A stretch of DNA of 64,000 bases from Hymenobacter metallilatus (GTDB taxonomy: Bacteria > Bacteroidota > Bacteroidia > Cytophagales > Hymenobacteraceae): NCBI RefSeq assembly GCF_003944705.1, contig NZ_RWIS01000002.1, positions 372,001 through 436,000 of the forward strand. The letters are read 5' to 3'. Within the stretch, counting starts at the first letter, position 1, and each line of letters starts with the position of its first letter. The notes beneath the pieces are model-generated. The model saw only the letters and a list, made by a program, of their open reading frames with translations, ran no database searches and was not told where the DNA came from. The position numbers were made by a program, and so were the translations under genes. Shown piece by piece: positions 1-8,866 of the stretch.

Positions 1-512
1 CCGTTGCGGTAGGTAACGGGCGTGGTACCGAATTTCAGCGTGGGCGAGTTGGCCGCCGTGTACGTGAAGCGGCGCAGGCGCTTGCTGCCGTCGGCAAAGG
101 TCAGCGTCACATCAACCCGCACCGGGGTTTTGTTAGCCAGGTTGGCGGGCACCGTGTAGGGTACTACCTGGGTGAGAATCTGGGGCGTGCTGTTGTACTG
201 CCCGTTGGCCGGGTACGTGCCCACCACGGCCGAGTCCAGGCGGTTTATCACCTGAAAAACGGTAATGTCCTTGAGGTTGTCGCCCGGGTTGAAGGCAACA
301 ACTACCGGCACGGTTTCGGTGGGGGCATATTTGGTGGCCAGGGCTCCGCCCAGGGTAGTCACCAGCCCAAAGCCCGCGTTGTCCTGCAGGGTGTAGTAAT
401 CGTCAAATTCTTCCTTTTTGCAGCTGGCCGTGGCCAGCCCCAGAGCCAGCAGCCCGGCCAGCCCCAGGGGCTGCCACCAGCGGGCGGCGAAAAGCGAACT
501 ATATCGTGTCAT
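1..512 (-). CDS. Lipoprotein downstream of SusC/SusD, 3' end cut by window edge
   Basis: The reading frame starts with ATG at 512 and stays open to base 1, giving about 170 residues; the C-terminus lies outside the window. The N-terminus has a basic residue, a long Leu/Ala-rich hydrophobic stretch and a lipobox-like ATASC followed by KKEEFDD, so it is probably a lipoprotein. The visible mature part is rich in beta-type sequence and contains a region like the DUF1735/BT_3987 N-terminal domain common in proteins encoded after SusD, but I can only suggest that family. It lies 45 bases downstream of the SusD-like gene on the same strand, so it is probably the third gene of the uptake operon, perhaps a surface glycan-binding protein. 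Confidence 0.6.
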   Translation of the reverse strand, partial: MTRYSSLFAARWWQPLGLAGLLALGLATASCKKEEFDDYYTLQDNAGFGLVTTLGGALATKYAPTETVPVVVAFNPGDNLKDITVFQVINRLDSAVVGTYPANGQYNSTPQILTQVVPYTVPANLANKTPVRVDVTLTFADGSKRLRRFTYTAANSPTLKFGTTPVTYRN

Positions 513-557
513 GCGCGAGAGAAGTAGCGAGAAGAGGAAAATTAAAGCAGGTCCTGA

Positions 558-2126
558 CTACGGACGGTCCCACCACAGGGGCTTGCCAATGTAGTCGTCG
601 TTGGACGTTGCCATAGCATCGGCGAATAGCTTGGCTACGGCCTGGGGGTTATAGAGTACCTCCGTGGCGCCCGGCAGCATACGGCGGGGCCACCGGTCCT
701 TGAAATCGGGCTTGGTGGCCAGCGTACTGTTCACATTGGTACCCGTGGGGTAGCGCAGATTAGGGTAGATAGTGGGGTCGAAATCCAGGCGGCGCAGATC
801 CGACCACGACTCCGGATTCAGGAACAGAGCAATGTACTTCTGCTCCATGATGCGCTTGAGCGTGAGCTCCGAGGTATTCTGGGCCACGGCGCTGCTGTTC
901 AGGTAGGTTTCTATCTGCGCCCCGGAAATAAGGGGGAAGGAAACCGGAGGCACGGAGTTGGTGCCGCCCACGCCAATTTTGGCTATGTGCGCCCGAATAC
1001 CCTCCCGGTAGGCCGCCAGGGCCCGGTTCAGGTTGCCGGCCCGGAAAGCCGCTTCGGCCTCGATAAACTTGATTTCGTGGTAAGTCAGTACCTCAAAATA
1101 GCCCAGGTCGCGGGCGTACCAGGAGCTGTAGAAATCAGTGAAGCCATTCACAATAGCCGCCGCCGAGCTGGTGCCCACGCCGGGGTCGGCGCCGGGGCTG
1201 CCGGCCGTGGCCATAATCGTCAGGCGCGGGTCCACTACGCCGGGGTAGGCGGCCCCGGCTGCGTTACCGTTCAGGTACTTAATAAGGTTGGTGGAGAAAG
1301 TAGCCGTACTGAAGTTGTTGCGGGTAGTTCCGAAAATGTTGGTAGTGCCCGTGAGTGGGGCCACCGCCACCTGAAACTGCAACTGGGCGTCATCGGCGGA
1401 GGAGGTCAGGCTCTGGTCTACCAGGGCCAGCACCCTGGCCGGGTCATAGGAGCTTTTCTTGGTAAGGTGGTTGAGCTGCCGGGCTTTCAGGCCGTTGGCA
1501 AACTTGATCCACTTCTGGGTATTGCCCTGGAACAGAATGTCGCCGGAGATGCTGGGCGAAGTCAGGTACAAAGGCCGGAAGTTCTCACCGGCCGGCTTCT
1601 GCATCAGGGCAATGCCCTCGTCGCAGAGCGTGTTGATGGTCTGGTAAATCTGCTCCTGCGAGTCGTACTTGGGCGTGTAGTTGGCCGCCCCCAGGTAGGC
1701 CTCCGAGTACGGAATGTCGCCCAGCATATCGGTGGCGTGGGCCAGCAGCATGGCCTGGATGATTTTGGCCGCCCCAATGTAGTAGGGCGAGCCTTCCTGC
1801 TCAGCGGCCTTGGTTAGCGTTGGGATGGTGCCGCCCGAGTAGAAGTAGCTGTAGTTGAAGGTGTTGGTGCTGTTGGCGTTGGTCAGAATGAACTGGTCGG
1901 AGCCTCCAATGGCCGACTTGCGCACCAGGTATTGCGTGAGGTAGGGCGTTACCAGGGAGGTAAACATCTGGGTTTGCACACCCTGGGAAATGATGCCGGG
2001 CAGCAGGAAGTTTGGCGTGGAGGTAACCGGGTTGTTGGGGTCGGTATTCACGTCGAAGAACTTGTCGCAGGACGTGAGCACCCCACTGCTCAAGGCCAGT
2101 CCCAGCAGCAAAATATATTTTTTCAT
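558..2126 (-). CDS. SusD/RagB-family outer-membrane lipoprotein (SusD-like_2 type)
   Basis: 522 residues. The signal peptide ends in a lipobox (GVLTSC), followed by DKFFDVNTDPNNP, the opening typical of the SusD-like_2 subfamily. The mature protein is mostly helical with TPR-like pairs, as expected of a SusD fold, and ends in a conserved-looking region with WSDLRRLDFDP and a tail rich in W, P and D. SusD proteins sit on the cell surface over the SusC barrel and bind the glycan or peptide to be imported. It follows the SusC gene with a 94-base gap that contains a perfect hairpin of 7-base units. Substrate cannot be told from sequence; pectate lyase and GH5 genes lie about 9-12 kb away but are not adjacent. 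Confidence 0.93.
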   Translation of the reverse strand: MKKYILLLGLALSSGVLTSCDKFFDVNTDPNNPVTSTPNFLLPGIISQGVQTQMFTSLVTPYLTQYLVRKSAIGGSDQFILTNANSTNTFNYSYFYSGGTIPTLTKAAEQEGSPYYIGAAKIIQAMLLAHATDMLGDIPYSEAYLGAANYTPKYDSQEQIYQTINTLCDEGIALMQKPAGENFRPLYLTSPSISGDILFQGNTQKWIKFANGLKARQLNHLTKKSSYDPARVLALVDQSLTSSADDAQLQFQVAVAPLTGTTNIFGTTRNNFSTATFSTNLIKYLNGNAAGAAYPGVVDPRLTIMATAGSPGADPGVGTSSAAAIVNGFTDFYSSWYARDLGYFEVLTYHEIKFIEAEAAFRAGNLNRALAAYREGIRAHIAKIGVGGTNSVPPVSFPLISGAQIETYLNSSAVAQNTSELTLKRIMEQKYIALFLNPESWSDLRRLDFDPTIYPNLRYPTGTNVNSTLATKPDFKDRWPRRMLPGATEVLYNPQAVAKLFADAMATSNDDYIGKPLWWDRP

Positions 2127-2157
2127 CAGAACAAAGTCAGTTGAGAATAGGAGTTAT

Positions 2158-2212
2158 CAGTTGTTCGTTGTCAGTTGTCAGTATCGTTCTGACAACTGAC
2201 AACGAACAACTG
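2158..2212. repeat. Heptad-unit hairpin between susC-like and susD-like genes
   Basis: A perfect 23-base inverted repeat (2158-2180 and 2190-2212) with a 9-base loop. Each arm is built of 7-base units of the pattern nnGTTGT (CAGTTGT, TCGTTGT, CAGTTGT). It starts 8 bases after the stop codon of the SusC gene and lies inside the operon. It could be an attenuator or an mRNA-stabilising stem that lowers downstream expression; that role is inference. Confidence 0.85.
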
Positions 2213-2220
2213 TTAACTAA

Positions 2221-5200
2221 TTAGAAATTCACGCGCAGGCTCATGTCCACGCCGCGGGTGCGGGGCACTCCACCGTAGTCGAAACCACCTGAGCCACCCC
2301 CGCGCACCCCGGCACCGGCCGAGGAGGTTTCCGGGTCGCCGCCCGAGTACTTGGTGAACAGCAGCAGGTTGCGGCCCGTCACCGACAGCTCCACGCCCTT
2401 CACCGACTTGGAATCGGCGAACAGTTTGGCCGGCAGCAGGTAGGAAAGTGTGGCGTAGCGCAGCCTCGACCAGGAGCCATCCTCAATAAAGGGAGTGCCA
2501 ATTACGCCCAGCACGTTCTGGTAATAGCTCTGGGTAAGCTCCACGGGGCGGGTATTGGGCACATACGAGCCATCCGTCTGCCGGATAACGCCCTCGAACA
2601 CGGCCGTTTTGTAGCGGTCCAGGGTTCGTTCACTCAGGCCGGTGCGGGTAGCCAGCCAGTCGTTGCCGTTTACTACCATGCCGCCCTTGCGGAAATCCCA
2701 GAGGAAGGACAGGGACAGCTCTTTGTAGCGGAGCGTGTTGGTAACCTGTACCGTGTACTGGGGGGCGCGGTTGCCGGCGTACACGAACGTGCTGGTATTT
2801 ACCAGCGGGTAGCCGGTGGTAGCGTTGATGAGAATCTGACCATCCGGAGCGCGCTGATAGTCCAGGGCGCTGATGGAGGAAATGGCGTAGCCAGGGAAGG
2901 CTCCGCCCCGGGCCACGTCAATTACCCAGGCATCCGACTGGTACACCTCCGTGAGGAAGCCGGGTAGTTTATTGGCCTGGTTGCGGTTGGCGTAGTAGTT
3001 GGCCACTACATCCCAGGTGAAATTAGCCTGTTGCACGGGCGTACCACGCAGGGCAATTTCCAGGCCTTTGTTTTCCACAGTGCCCCCGTTGATGTACTGC
3101 AGAATAAAGCCGGTGGCCTGGCTTACGCGCGGGGCAATCAGCTGGTCGCGGGTGGTTTGCTGGTACACGTTGGCCTCCAGGCCCACGCGGTTGCGCAGAA
3201 ACTGCAGGTCTACCCCAAACTCCAGGCTCTGGGTTTGCTCGGGTACCAGGTTGGCATTGGAGCCGAAGAAGCCGTTGCGGAAACCGCCCCCGATGTAGGT
3301 GCCCTGGGCCAGCGGCGACTCCACCCGGTACGGACCCGTGTCTTTGCCTACTGTGGCAATGGAGCCGCGCAGCTTACCGTAGTTCAGCCAGGGGTTCTGG
3401 GAGAGGCCCAGCAGCTGGGTAAACTCCCAGCCCAGCGCCGCCGAGCCGTAGTAGAACACGCGGCCGTAGTTTTTGCCCTCGTTGGGGCGGGGCAGGGTAG
3501 AGGTTTGGTCGCGGCGGCCGCCCAGCTCCAGGCTTACCTGGTTGAAGACGTTTACATTCAGGCGGGCAAAGTTGCCCACCAGTCGGCGCTCCGAGTTGGT
3601 GGTCAGTGCGTTGCGGTTAACCGTATTATTGATGGAGGGTACGGCCGGGTTAGGGTTCAGAAAAATCAGCCCCAGGTTGTCCACAATTTCCGAGCGGCTC
3701 ACGTCCACCATGTTGCCCAGCACCAGGTTACCCCCAATGTTATCGGAGAAATTGTGCTTGAACGTCAGCAGGGTATTGGAGTTGAGCAGGCGGCTCAGCG
3801 TGCTGGTTTCCGAAATACCGCCATCCTGATTGCCGGTAAGTGAGGTGCCCACGGCCCGCACCGAGCGGTCCTTCTGGAAGTAGAAGTCGGTGCCGGTGGT
3901 ATTGGACAGGTTCAGCCACTTCAGCAGGTCCAGCGACGCCTGAATGCTGCCAATAAAGCGGTTGTTGCGGGTGGTTTGGGGGTTGCGGTAAATGGAGAAG
4001 TAGGGGTTGTCGGCGTCGTTGGCCGAGGTGGCCGAGCCCAGCAGGCGGCGGCGTGTGCCATCGGGGTTCAGGTACACGCGGGCATCGTCGTTGCGGGGCC
4101 AGTTGAGCAGGCTGGTGTAAAAGCCGCCCGTGCCCCCAAACAAGCCCGGCCCCTGAATGGGTACCGTGCCGCCCGAGTTGATATACTGGGTGGAGCCCGT
4201 CAGGCTAAGTTTTTCCGAGAGCTTGGCCGAGCCGCCCAGGCGCAGGGTGGTGCGCTCGTAGCGGCTGGTGGGCACAATGCCATCGGTGGTGTTGCGCGAG
4301 GCCGAGAAAATAAAGGAGTTCTTCTCCGAGCCCCCCGATAAGGTGAGGAAGTGCTGCCAGCTTTTACCCTTCTGAAAGAAGTTGCCCACGTTGTCGTACA
4401 CCGTTTCGCCGGGCTGGAACTGGGGGCCGAAGGAGGAGCGCACCGTGGGGTCGAAGGTGCCGTTGCTGCCCTGTTTGTACCGGTCCTGCAGGGTAGGCAG
4501 CGTCTGCACCTCATCCACCGAAAACTGGGTACGGTAGCTAATGCTAGTGCGGCCGGATGCGCCTTTTTTGGTGGTAATGATTACGGCCCCGTTGGCGGCA
4601 CGCAGCCCGTAAATAGCGGCAGCAGCCCCACCTTTCAGCACCGTAAGTGAGGCAATATCCTCGGGGTTCAGGTCGCCCACCCGGTTCTGGCTGGCCACCG
4701 AGCGGCCCAGCAGCCCGTTGAAGCCCGAGCCCCCGCCCGGCGCCGTGCTTTCCGTGAACGAGGAGTTATCCATAATCACCCCGTCAATCACAAACAGGGG
4801 CTGGTTGTTGCCATCCAGGGAGTTGCCGCCCCGGATAACAATGGCCGCCCCCTCGCCGGGAGCTCCCCCCGACGACGTAATGCTTACCCCGGCTACCTTG
4901 CCCTGCAAGGCATTCACGATGTTGGTCTGGCGGGTTTCCACCAGCTCGCCGCCCTGCACCTGGGGGGCGCTGTAGTTCAGCTCGCGGCGTTCCTGCTTAA
5001 TGCCCATGCCCGTTACCACCACCTCGCTAAGGCTCTTGGAATCGGGGCTGAGGGCAATAGTAGCGGTGGTAGTATTTCCTACCCGATACTCCTGGGAGGT
5101 ATAACCGATAAAGCTGAATACCAAGGTGCTGCCCGTAGGAACATTGGCCAGCGTGTAGCGGCCATCGGCACCGGTCTGGGTGCCAATGGTGGTGCCCTTA

Positions 5201-5349
5201 ACCAGCACGTTTACGCCGGGCAGAGGCTGCTGGTCGTTGGAACCGGTTACCACACCCTGCATGGTTACGGTGGCTTGCTGGGCCCAGGCGGAAGGGGCAG
5301 CCAGCATCAGCCCCAGTGCCAGTGGGGATGACCATAAACGTTTTTTCAT
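2221..5349 (-). CDS. SusC/RagA-family TonB-linked outer-membrane transporter
   Basis: 1,042 residues from ATG at 5349; an in-frame TTG two codons upstream (5355) is possible but less likely. Order of parts: signal peptide ending in AWAQ; a carboxypeptidase-regulatory-like beta domain (VVTGSNDQQPLPGVNVLVKG, about residues 30-110); the plug domain beginning near SLSEVVVTGMGIKQ, with the SusC hallmark VIRGGNSLDGNNQPLFVIDGV (about 165-190) and LKGGAAAAIYG; then a long beta-barrel ending in aromatic VNF. It forms the TonB-energised pore of a SusCD importer. It is the first gene of an operon with the SusD-like gene and the edge lipoprotein. Substrate unknown. Confidence 0.95.
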   Translation of the reverse strand: MKKRLWSSPLALGLMLAAPSAWAQQATVTMQGVVTGSNDQQPLPGVNVLVKGTTIGTQTGADGRYTLANVPTGSTLVFSFIGYTSQEYRVGNTTTATIALSPDSKSLSEVVVTGMGIKQERRELNYSAPQVQGGELVETRQTNIVNALQGKVAGVSITSSGGAPGEGAAIVIRGGNSLDGNNQPLFVIDGVIMDNSSFTESTAPGGGSGFNGLLGRSVASQNRVGDLNPEDIASLTVLKGGAAAAIYGLRAANGAVIITTKKGASGRTSISYRTQFSVDEVQTLPTLQDRYKQGSNGTFDPTVRSSFGPQFQPGETVYDNVGNFFQKGKSWQHFLTLSGGSEKNSFIFSASRNTTDGIVPTSRYERTTLRLGGSAKLSEKLSLTGSTQYINSGGTVPIQGPGLFGGTGGFYTSLLNWPRNDDARVYLNPDGTRRRLLGSATSANDADNPYFSIYRNPQTTRNNRFIGSIQASLDLLKWLNLSNTTGTDFYFQKDRSVRAVGTSLTGNQDGGISETSTLSRLLNSNTLLTFKHNFSDNIGGNLVLGNMVDVSRSEIVDNLGLIFLNPNPAVPSINNTVNRNALTTNSERRLVGNFARLNVNVFNQVSLELGGRRDQTSTLPRPNEGKNYGRVFYYGSAALGWEFTQLLGLSQNPWLNYGKLRGSIATVGKDTGPYRVESPLAQGTYIGGGFRNGFFGSNANLVPEQTQSLEFGVDLQFLRNRVGLEANVYQQTTRDQLIAPRVSQATGFILQYINGGTVENKGLEIALRGTPVQQANFTWDVVANYYANRNQANKLPGFLTEVYQSDAWVIDVARGGAFPGYAISSISALDYQRAPDGQILINATTGYPLVNTSTFVYAGNRAPQYTVQVTNTLRYKELSLSFLWDFRKGGMVVNGNDWLATRTGLSERTLDRYKTAVFEGVIRQTDGSYVPNTRPVELTQSYYQNVLGVIGTPFIEDGSWSRLRYATLSYLLPAKLFADSKSVKGVELSVTGRNLLLFTKYSGGDPETSSAGAGVRGGGSGGFDYGGVPRTRGVDMSLRVNF

Positions 5350-5761
5350 ACGCAAAGGAGAGAAGTGAGAGAAAGGAAGGGAAACAGCAAAACCAACGAG
5401 CCTGAGGGAGCACGCGGTAGTTGGATTATGACGGGATAATGGGAGGCGGGAAAGGGCGGGCCGGGAGAGAAAGGAACTGTATGGCCGCTAAACTGAAGGA
5501 GGAAGGGGCAAAGGGTGGGAGTGGGAAGGCAGGGGCGGAAAAAAGCAGAAACGGGAGGCTAACCTACACATTTCATCTAAAACTACTAGTTGTAGCCTAG
5601 CGAAACAACTATATATGGTATTTTTTGAAGGTAGGATGTTGCTGGCTGAATGGGTTGTCCAAGGCAAGAGGATAAGCGCAGAAGCAGGGCCGCCACCTGC
5701 GTGCGAAACTGAGTTGGATGGTGCATCTTGCCGTTGGCATCCGCTCAATGCCCACCCGCTT
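5350..5761. other. Divergent intergenic region upstream of susC-like and DUF5009 genes
   Basis: 412 bases between oppositely oriented genes. The half near susC is purine-rich on the plus strand and has no convincing ORF. The half around 5560-5640 is AT-rich and is the likely promoter zone for both directions. A longer in-frame extension of the DUF5009 gene back to 5615 exists but lacks the family's conserved N-terminus. Confidence 0.5.
5578..5608 (-). promoter_or_regulatory. Possible Bacteroidota promoter for the susC operon
   Basis: On the minus strand a TTG (5608-5606) is followed after 20 bases by TAGTTTTA (5585-5578). This resembles the Bacteroidota consensus TTTG-N19/21-TAnnTTTG with one mismatch in the last base of the -7 box. 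It would give a leader of about 220 bases before the susC start, consistent with the long leaders often seen for such operons. Confidence 0.35.
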
Positions 5762-6940
5762 ATGCAAACTACCACCCAGGCCGCCGAGGCTGACACCCAC
5801 ACCACTCCGCTGGCCGAGGCCTCCCAGCCCGGCCGCCTACAGTCGCTTGATGTGTTTCGGGGCCTCACCGTTATGGCCATGATTCTGGTGAACAACCCCG
5901 GCGACTGGGGCCACATCTACGCCCCGCTGGAGCACGCCCACTGGCACGGCTGTACCCCCACCGACCTTATCTTTCCTTTCTTCCTGTTCATTGTGGGCGT
6001 TAGCATAACCTACGCGCTGGATGGGGCCCGGCAGCAGCCCGCTACCCACAACCGCACCCTGCTGCGGGTGCTGAAGCGGGCGGCCATTCTGTTCGGGCTG
6101 GGCCTGTTTTCGGCGCTGTTCCCGAAGTTTGACTTCAGTACGGTGCGTATTCCGGGGGTGCTGGCCCGCATTGCGGTGGTGTTTCTGGTGTGCGGCATTC
6201 TGTTCCTGAAAACCAACCGCCGGCAGCAACTCGGGCTGTTGGCCTTTATCCTGATTTTCTACAACGTGCTGCTGCAGCTGGTACCGGTACCCGGCTACGG
6301 CCCCGCCAACCTGGAAGCGGGCACCAACCTCGGGGCCTGGCTCGACCGCACGGTGCTGGGCGAGGCTCACCTTTGGAAGCAGAGCCGTACCTGGGACCCC
6401 GAAGGCCTTTTGAGTACGCTGCCGGCCCTTGGTACTGGTTTGCTGGGGTTGCTGGCGGGCCAGTGGCTGCGCCGCCGGGAGGTGGAGCCGGCCACCCGGG
6501 TGGCCTGGCTGTTTGTTGCCGGCGGAGGCTGCGTACTGCTGGGCATGGTCTGGAACGGCTGGTTTCCCATCAACAAAGCCCTCTGGACCAGCTCCTACGT
6601 GCTGTACACCGGCGGGCTGGCCCTGGCTACGCTGGCGGGCCTGTACTGGCTGGTGGATGTACAGCAGTACCGCCGCTGGACGCTGCCGGCGCTGGTGTAC
6701 GGGGTCAATGCCATTACGGTGTTTTTTCTCTCGGGCCTGATTCCGCGCCTGCTGAACATGGTAAAAGTAACCGGAGCCAACGGCCAGGAAACCGGCCTGC
6801 GTACCTGGCTGTATGATACGCTGTTTGTGCCGTATTTCAGCCCCCTTAATGCCTCGTTGGCCGGGGCGTTGGTGTGCGTATTTATCTGGTTTGTAGTGCT
6901 CTGGCTAATGTACCGGCGGAATATTATCATCAAGGTGTAG
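5762..6940 (+). CDS. DUF5009 / NagX-like multi-pass membrane acyltransferase-family protein (first copy)
   Basis: 392 residues from ATG at 5762; the family motif LQSLDVFRGLTVMAMILVNN follows 30 residues later, which supports this start over the upstream TTG frame. The pattern (R-L-x-SLDxFRGL, WHGCTPTDLIFPFFLFIVGVS, about ten hydrophobic segments, and WNGWFPINKALWTSSYVLY near the C-terminus) is that of the heparan-alpha-glucosaminide N-acetyltransferase-like family, which includes the NagX proteins linked to amino-sugar use. The histidine in HxHWHGCTP is the candidate acetyl carrier by analogy with HGSNAT. It sits in the inner membrane. A close paralogue follows after 76 bases, so the pair looks like a tandem duplication. 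Confidence 0.88.
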   Translation: MQTTTQAAEADTHTTPLAEASQPGRLQSLDVFRGLTVMAMILVNNPGDWGHIYAPLEHAHWHGCTPTDLIFPFFLFIVGVSITYALDGARQQPATHNRTLLRVLKRAAILFGLGLFSALFPKFDFSTVRIPGVLARIAVVFLVCGILFLKTNRRQQLGLLAFILIFYNVLLQLVPVPGYGPANLEAGTNLGAWLDRTVLGEAHLWKQSRTWDPEGLLSTLPALGTGLLGLLAGQWLRRREVEPATRVAWLFVAGGGCVLLGMVWNGWFPINKALWTSSYVLYTGGLALATLAGLYWLVDVQQYRRWTLPALVYGVNAITVFFLSGLIPRLLNMVKVTGANGQETGLRTWLYDTLFVPYFSPLNASLAGALVCVFIWFVVLWLMYRRNIIIKV

Positions 6941-6961
6941 TAGGAGGAATCAACAAAAACA

Positions 6962-6996
6962 GACCGTCATTCCGAGCTTGCCGAGGAATGACGGTC
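6962..6996. repeat. Short GTCATTCCGAGC-type inverted repeat between the DUF5009 paralogues
   Basis: 12-base arms (6962-6973 and 6985-6996) around GAGCTTGCCGA. It is a minimal copy of the GTCATTCC...GGAATGAC palindrome that recurs elsewhere in this window (26914-26949, 47447-47680, 61665-61925). Confidence 0.8.
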
Positions 6997-7016
6997 ACCG
7001 ATTATCAATCAATACC

Positions 7017-8150
7017 ATGCCCTCTGCTAAACCGGCCCGCCTGCTTTCCCTGGATGTATTTCGGGGGCTGACGGTGGTCCTGATGCTGCTGGTGAACAAC
7101 GCCGGCGACTATACCCAGTACTACCGGCCGCTGGCCCACGCGCCCTGGCACGGCTGCACCCCCGCCGACCTGGTGTTCCCGTCCTTCGTGTTTATAATGG
7201 GCGTGGCGCTGGTGTATGGGCTGGCGGCGGTGCGGGCCCAGCCGGAGCAGCACATGGCCACCCTTTGGCGTATTGGCCGCCGCGTGCTGGTGCTGCTGGT
7301 GCTGGGCCTGCTCATCGGGCTGGTTCCATACTTCTATTTCACTTCCTTCCGGATTCCGGGGGTGCTGCAGCGCATTGCGCTGGTGTACGGGGTCTGTAGC
7401 GTACTATTCCTGAAAACTACCTGGCGGCAGCAGCTATGGATAAGTGCGGGGTTGCTGGTGGGATATAACGTGCTGCTGCAGCTGGTGCCGGTGCCGGGCA
7501 TCGGGCCGGCCAACCTGGAGCCCGCCACCAACCTCGGGGCCTGGCTCGACCAGCGGCTGTTTACCCTGGATCATATGTTTCTGAAGGATAAAGGCTGGGA
7601 CCCGGAATCATTGCTGGGGACGCTGCCTACCATTGCTACCGGGCTGCTGGGGGTGCTGGTAGGCCAGTGGCTGCACCGCCCTGCCCCCGAGCGTACTGCC
7701 AAAGCCGTGTGGCTGTTTGTGGCCGGAGCCGGGCTGGTGCTGCTGGGCCTGATCTGGAACGGCTGGTTTCCCATCAATAAGGCCCTCTGGACCAGCTCCT
7801 TCGTGCTGTATGCCGGCGGTATTAGCGTACTGATGCTGGCCGGCCTGTACTTTCTGGTGGATGTGCAGGAGTGGCGCGGGGCCTGGACCCGGCCGCTGAT
7901 TGCCTGCGGCAGCAATGCGCTGCTGGTGTTTTTCCTGCCCGAGGTGCTGGAACGCCTGCTCACCCGCCTGAAGCTGCACCACGCCGACGGCTCCGTATTC
8001 TACGCCCGTGACTGGCTGTACCACACATTCTTCACGGCCCGCATTGCCAACCCCTACCATGCCTCTCTGGCCTACGCCGTGGCCTATGTAGCCGTGTGGG
8101 TGGGCATTTTATGGGTACTGTACCGGCGGCGGATTTTCTTCACTGTATAA
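7017..8150 (+). CDS. DUF5009 / NagX-like multi-pass membrane acyltransferase-family protein (second copy)
   Basis: 377 residues from ATG at 7017 (MPSAKPARLLSLDVFRGL). It matches the preceding gene over its whole length, including LVNNAGDY, WHGCTPADLVFPSFVFIMGV, LGAWLDQRLF and WNGWFPINKALWTSSFVLY. The hydrophobic segments and the candidate active-site histidine are kept. The two copies diverge most in the loop after LLxRL near the C-terminus and in the N-terminal 30 residues. Like its neighbour it may acylate a sugar at the inner membrane, perhaps in amino-sugar or peptidoglycan recycling; the NagZ-like enzyme at 10989-14240 would fit that theme, but the link is only proximity. Confidence 0.88.
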   Translation: MPSAKPARLLSLDVFRGLTVVLMLLVNNAGDYTQYYRPLAHAPWHGCTPADLVFPSFVFIMGVALVYGLAAVRAQPEQHMATLWRIGRRVLVLLVLGLLIGLVPYFYFTSFRIPGVLQRIALVYGVCSVLFLKTTWRQQLWISAGLLVGYNVLLQLVPVPGIGPANLEPATNLGAWLDQRLFTLDHMFLKDKGWDPESLLGTLPTIATGLLGVLVGQWLHRPAPERTAKAVWLFVAGAGLVLLGLIWNGWFPINKALWTSSFVLYAGGISVLMLAGLYFLVDVQEWRGAWTRPLIACGSNALLVFFLPEVLERLLTRLKLHHADGSVFYARDWLYHTFFTARIANPYHASLAYAVAYVAVWVGILWVLYRRRIFFTV

Positions 8151-8191
8151 GGTCGGCCCGGCTATCAGCCCAAATTTCCCGTACTTCAACT

Positions 8192-8701
8192 ATGAAATAT
8201 TCCTGGATTCTGACCGTGGCGCTGGCCCTGACTGCTTCCGTGGCGCAGGCGCAGACTACTACCACTTCTGCCACTACGGCAGCCAAAACACCGGTTTCCG
8301 CGGGGCAGCGTAAAGCAGCCGAAGAGCTGTTGCAGGCTACCAGCACGGAGAAAAACCTGGCGGCTTCCATCGACCGGATGCTGGCCCTGCAAATCGAGCA
8401 AAACCCTGGTATGAAGGCTGTAGAGCCGGAAATGCGGGCTTACATCAACAAATACATGAGTTGGGCTTCTTTGAAAGATGAACTGGTGCAGATATATGCA
8501 CAGGAGTTCACCGAAAAAGAGCTGAAGGAGCTGACAAAATTCTATCTGACACCCATCGGCCGCAAAACCATTGAAAAAATGCCGCAGCTGATGGTAGCCG
8601 GTATGGAAATGGGCCAACGCCGGGTGCAGGAGCATTTACCCGAGCTGCAGCAGGCCATTGCCGAAAAGATGAAGACGCAAGCCCCGTCTGATGTGAAATG
8701 A
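8192..8701 (+). CDS. Secreted DUF2059 protein
   Basis: 169 residues with a clear signal peptide (MKYSWILTVALALTASVAQA). A Thr/Ala-rich linker follows, then a helical domain with the DUF2059 signature: YAQEFTEKELKELTKFYLTPIGRK-type sequence around residues 105-130. Members are periplasmic or surface proteins of unknown function. The ATG at 8192 is chosen because it begins the signal peptide. Its stop codon abuts an imperfect heptad hairpin shared with the convergent acyl-CoA synthetase gene. Confidence 0.85.
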   Translation: MKYSWILTVALALTASVAQAQTTTTSATTAAKTPVSAGQRKAAEELLQATSTEKNLAASIDRMLALQIEQNPGMKAVEPEMRAYINKYMSWASLKDELVQIYAQEFTEKELKELTKFYLTPIGRKTIEKMPQLMVAGMEMGQRRVQEHLPELQQAIAEKMKTQAPSDVK

Positions 8702-8866
8702 GTTGCTGGTTGCCGGTACTGAAATCCGGTGTCATCCTTCGTGGGGCGAAGGACCTTACCACTGGATAACTTAACAATGAAAGCGAAGCGGTAGAGATGC
8801 TTCGACTCCGCTCAGCATGACCATTCTATTTGAGACCAACAACTGAAACCAGCAATCAGCAACTTA
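8700..8866. repeat. Heptad-unit hairpin enclosing two repeat copies, between convergent genes
   Basis: The left arm (8700-8722) has units such as GTTGCTG and GTTGCCG starting at the stop of the DUF2059 gene. The right arm (about 8839-8866) has the complementary words and includes the stop codon of the acyl-CoA synthetase gene. Between them lie a GTCATCC...GAAGGACCTTACCAC copy (8731-8762) and an inverted GTCATGCTGAGC...GAAGCATCTCTACCGC copy (8788-8822). The structure probably ends transcription from both sides. Confidence 0.7.
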
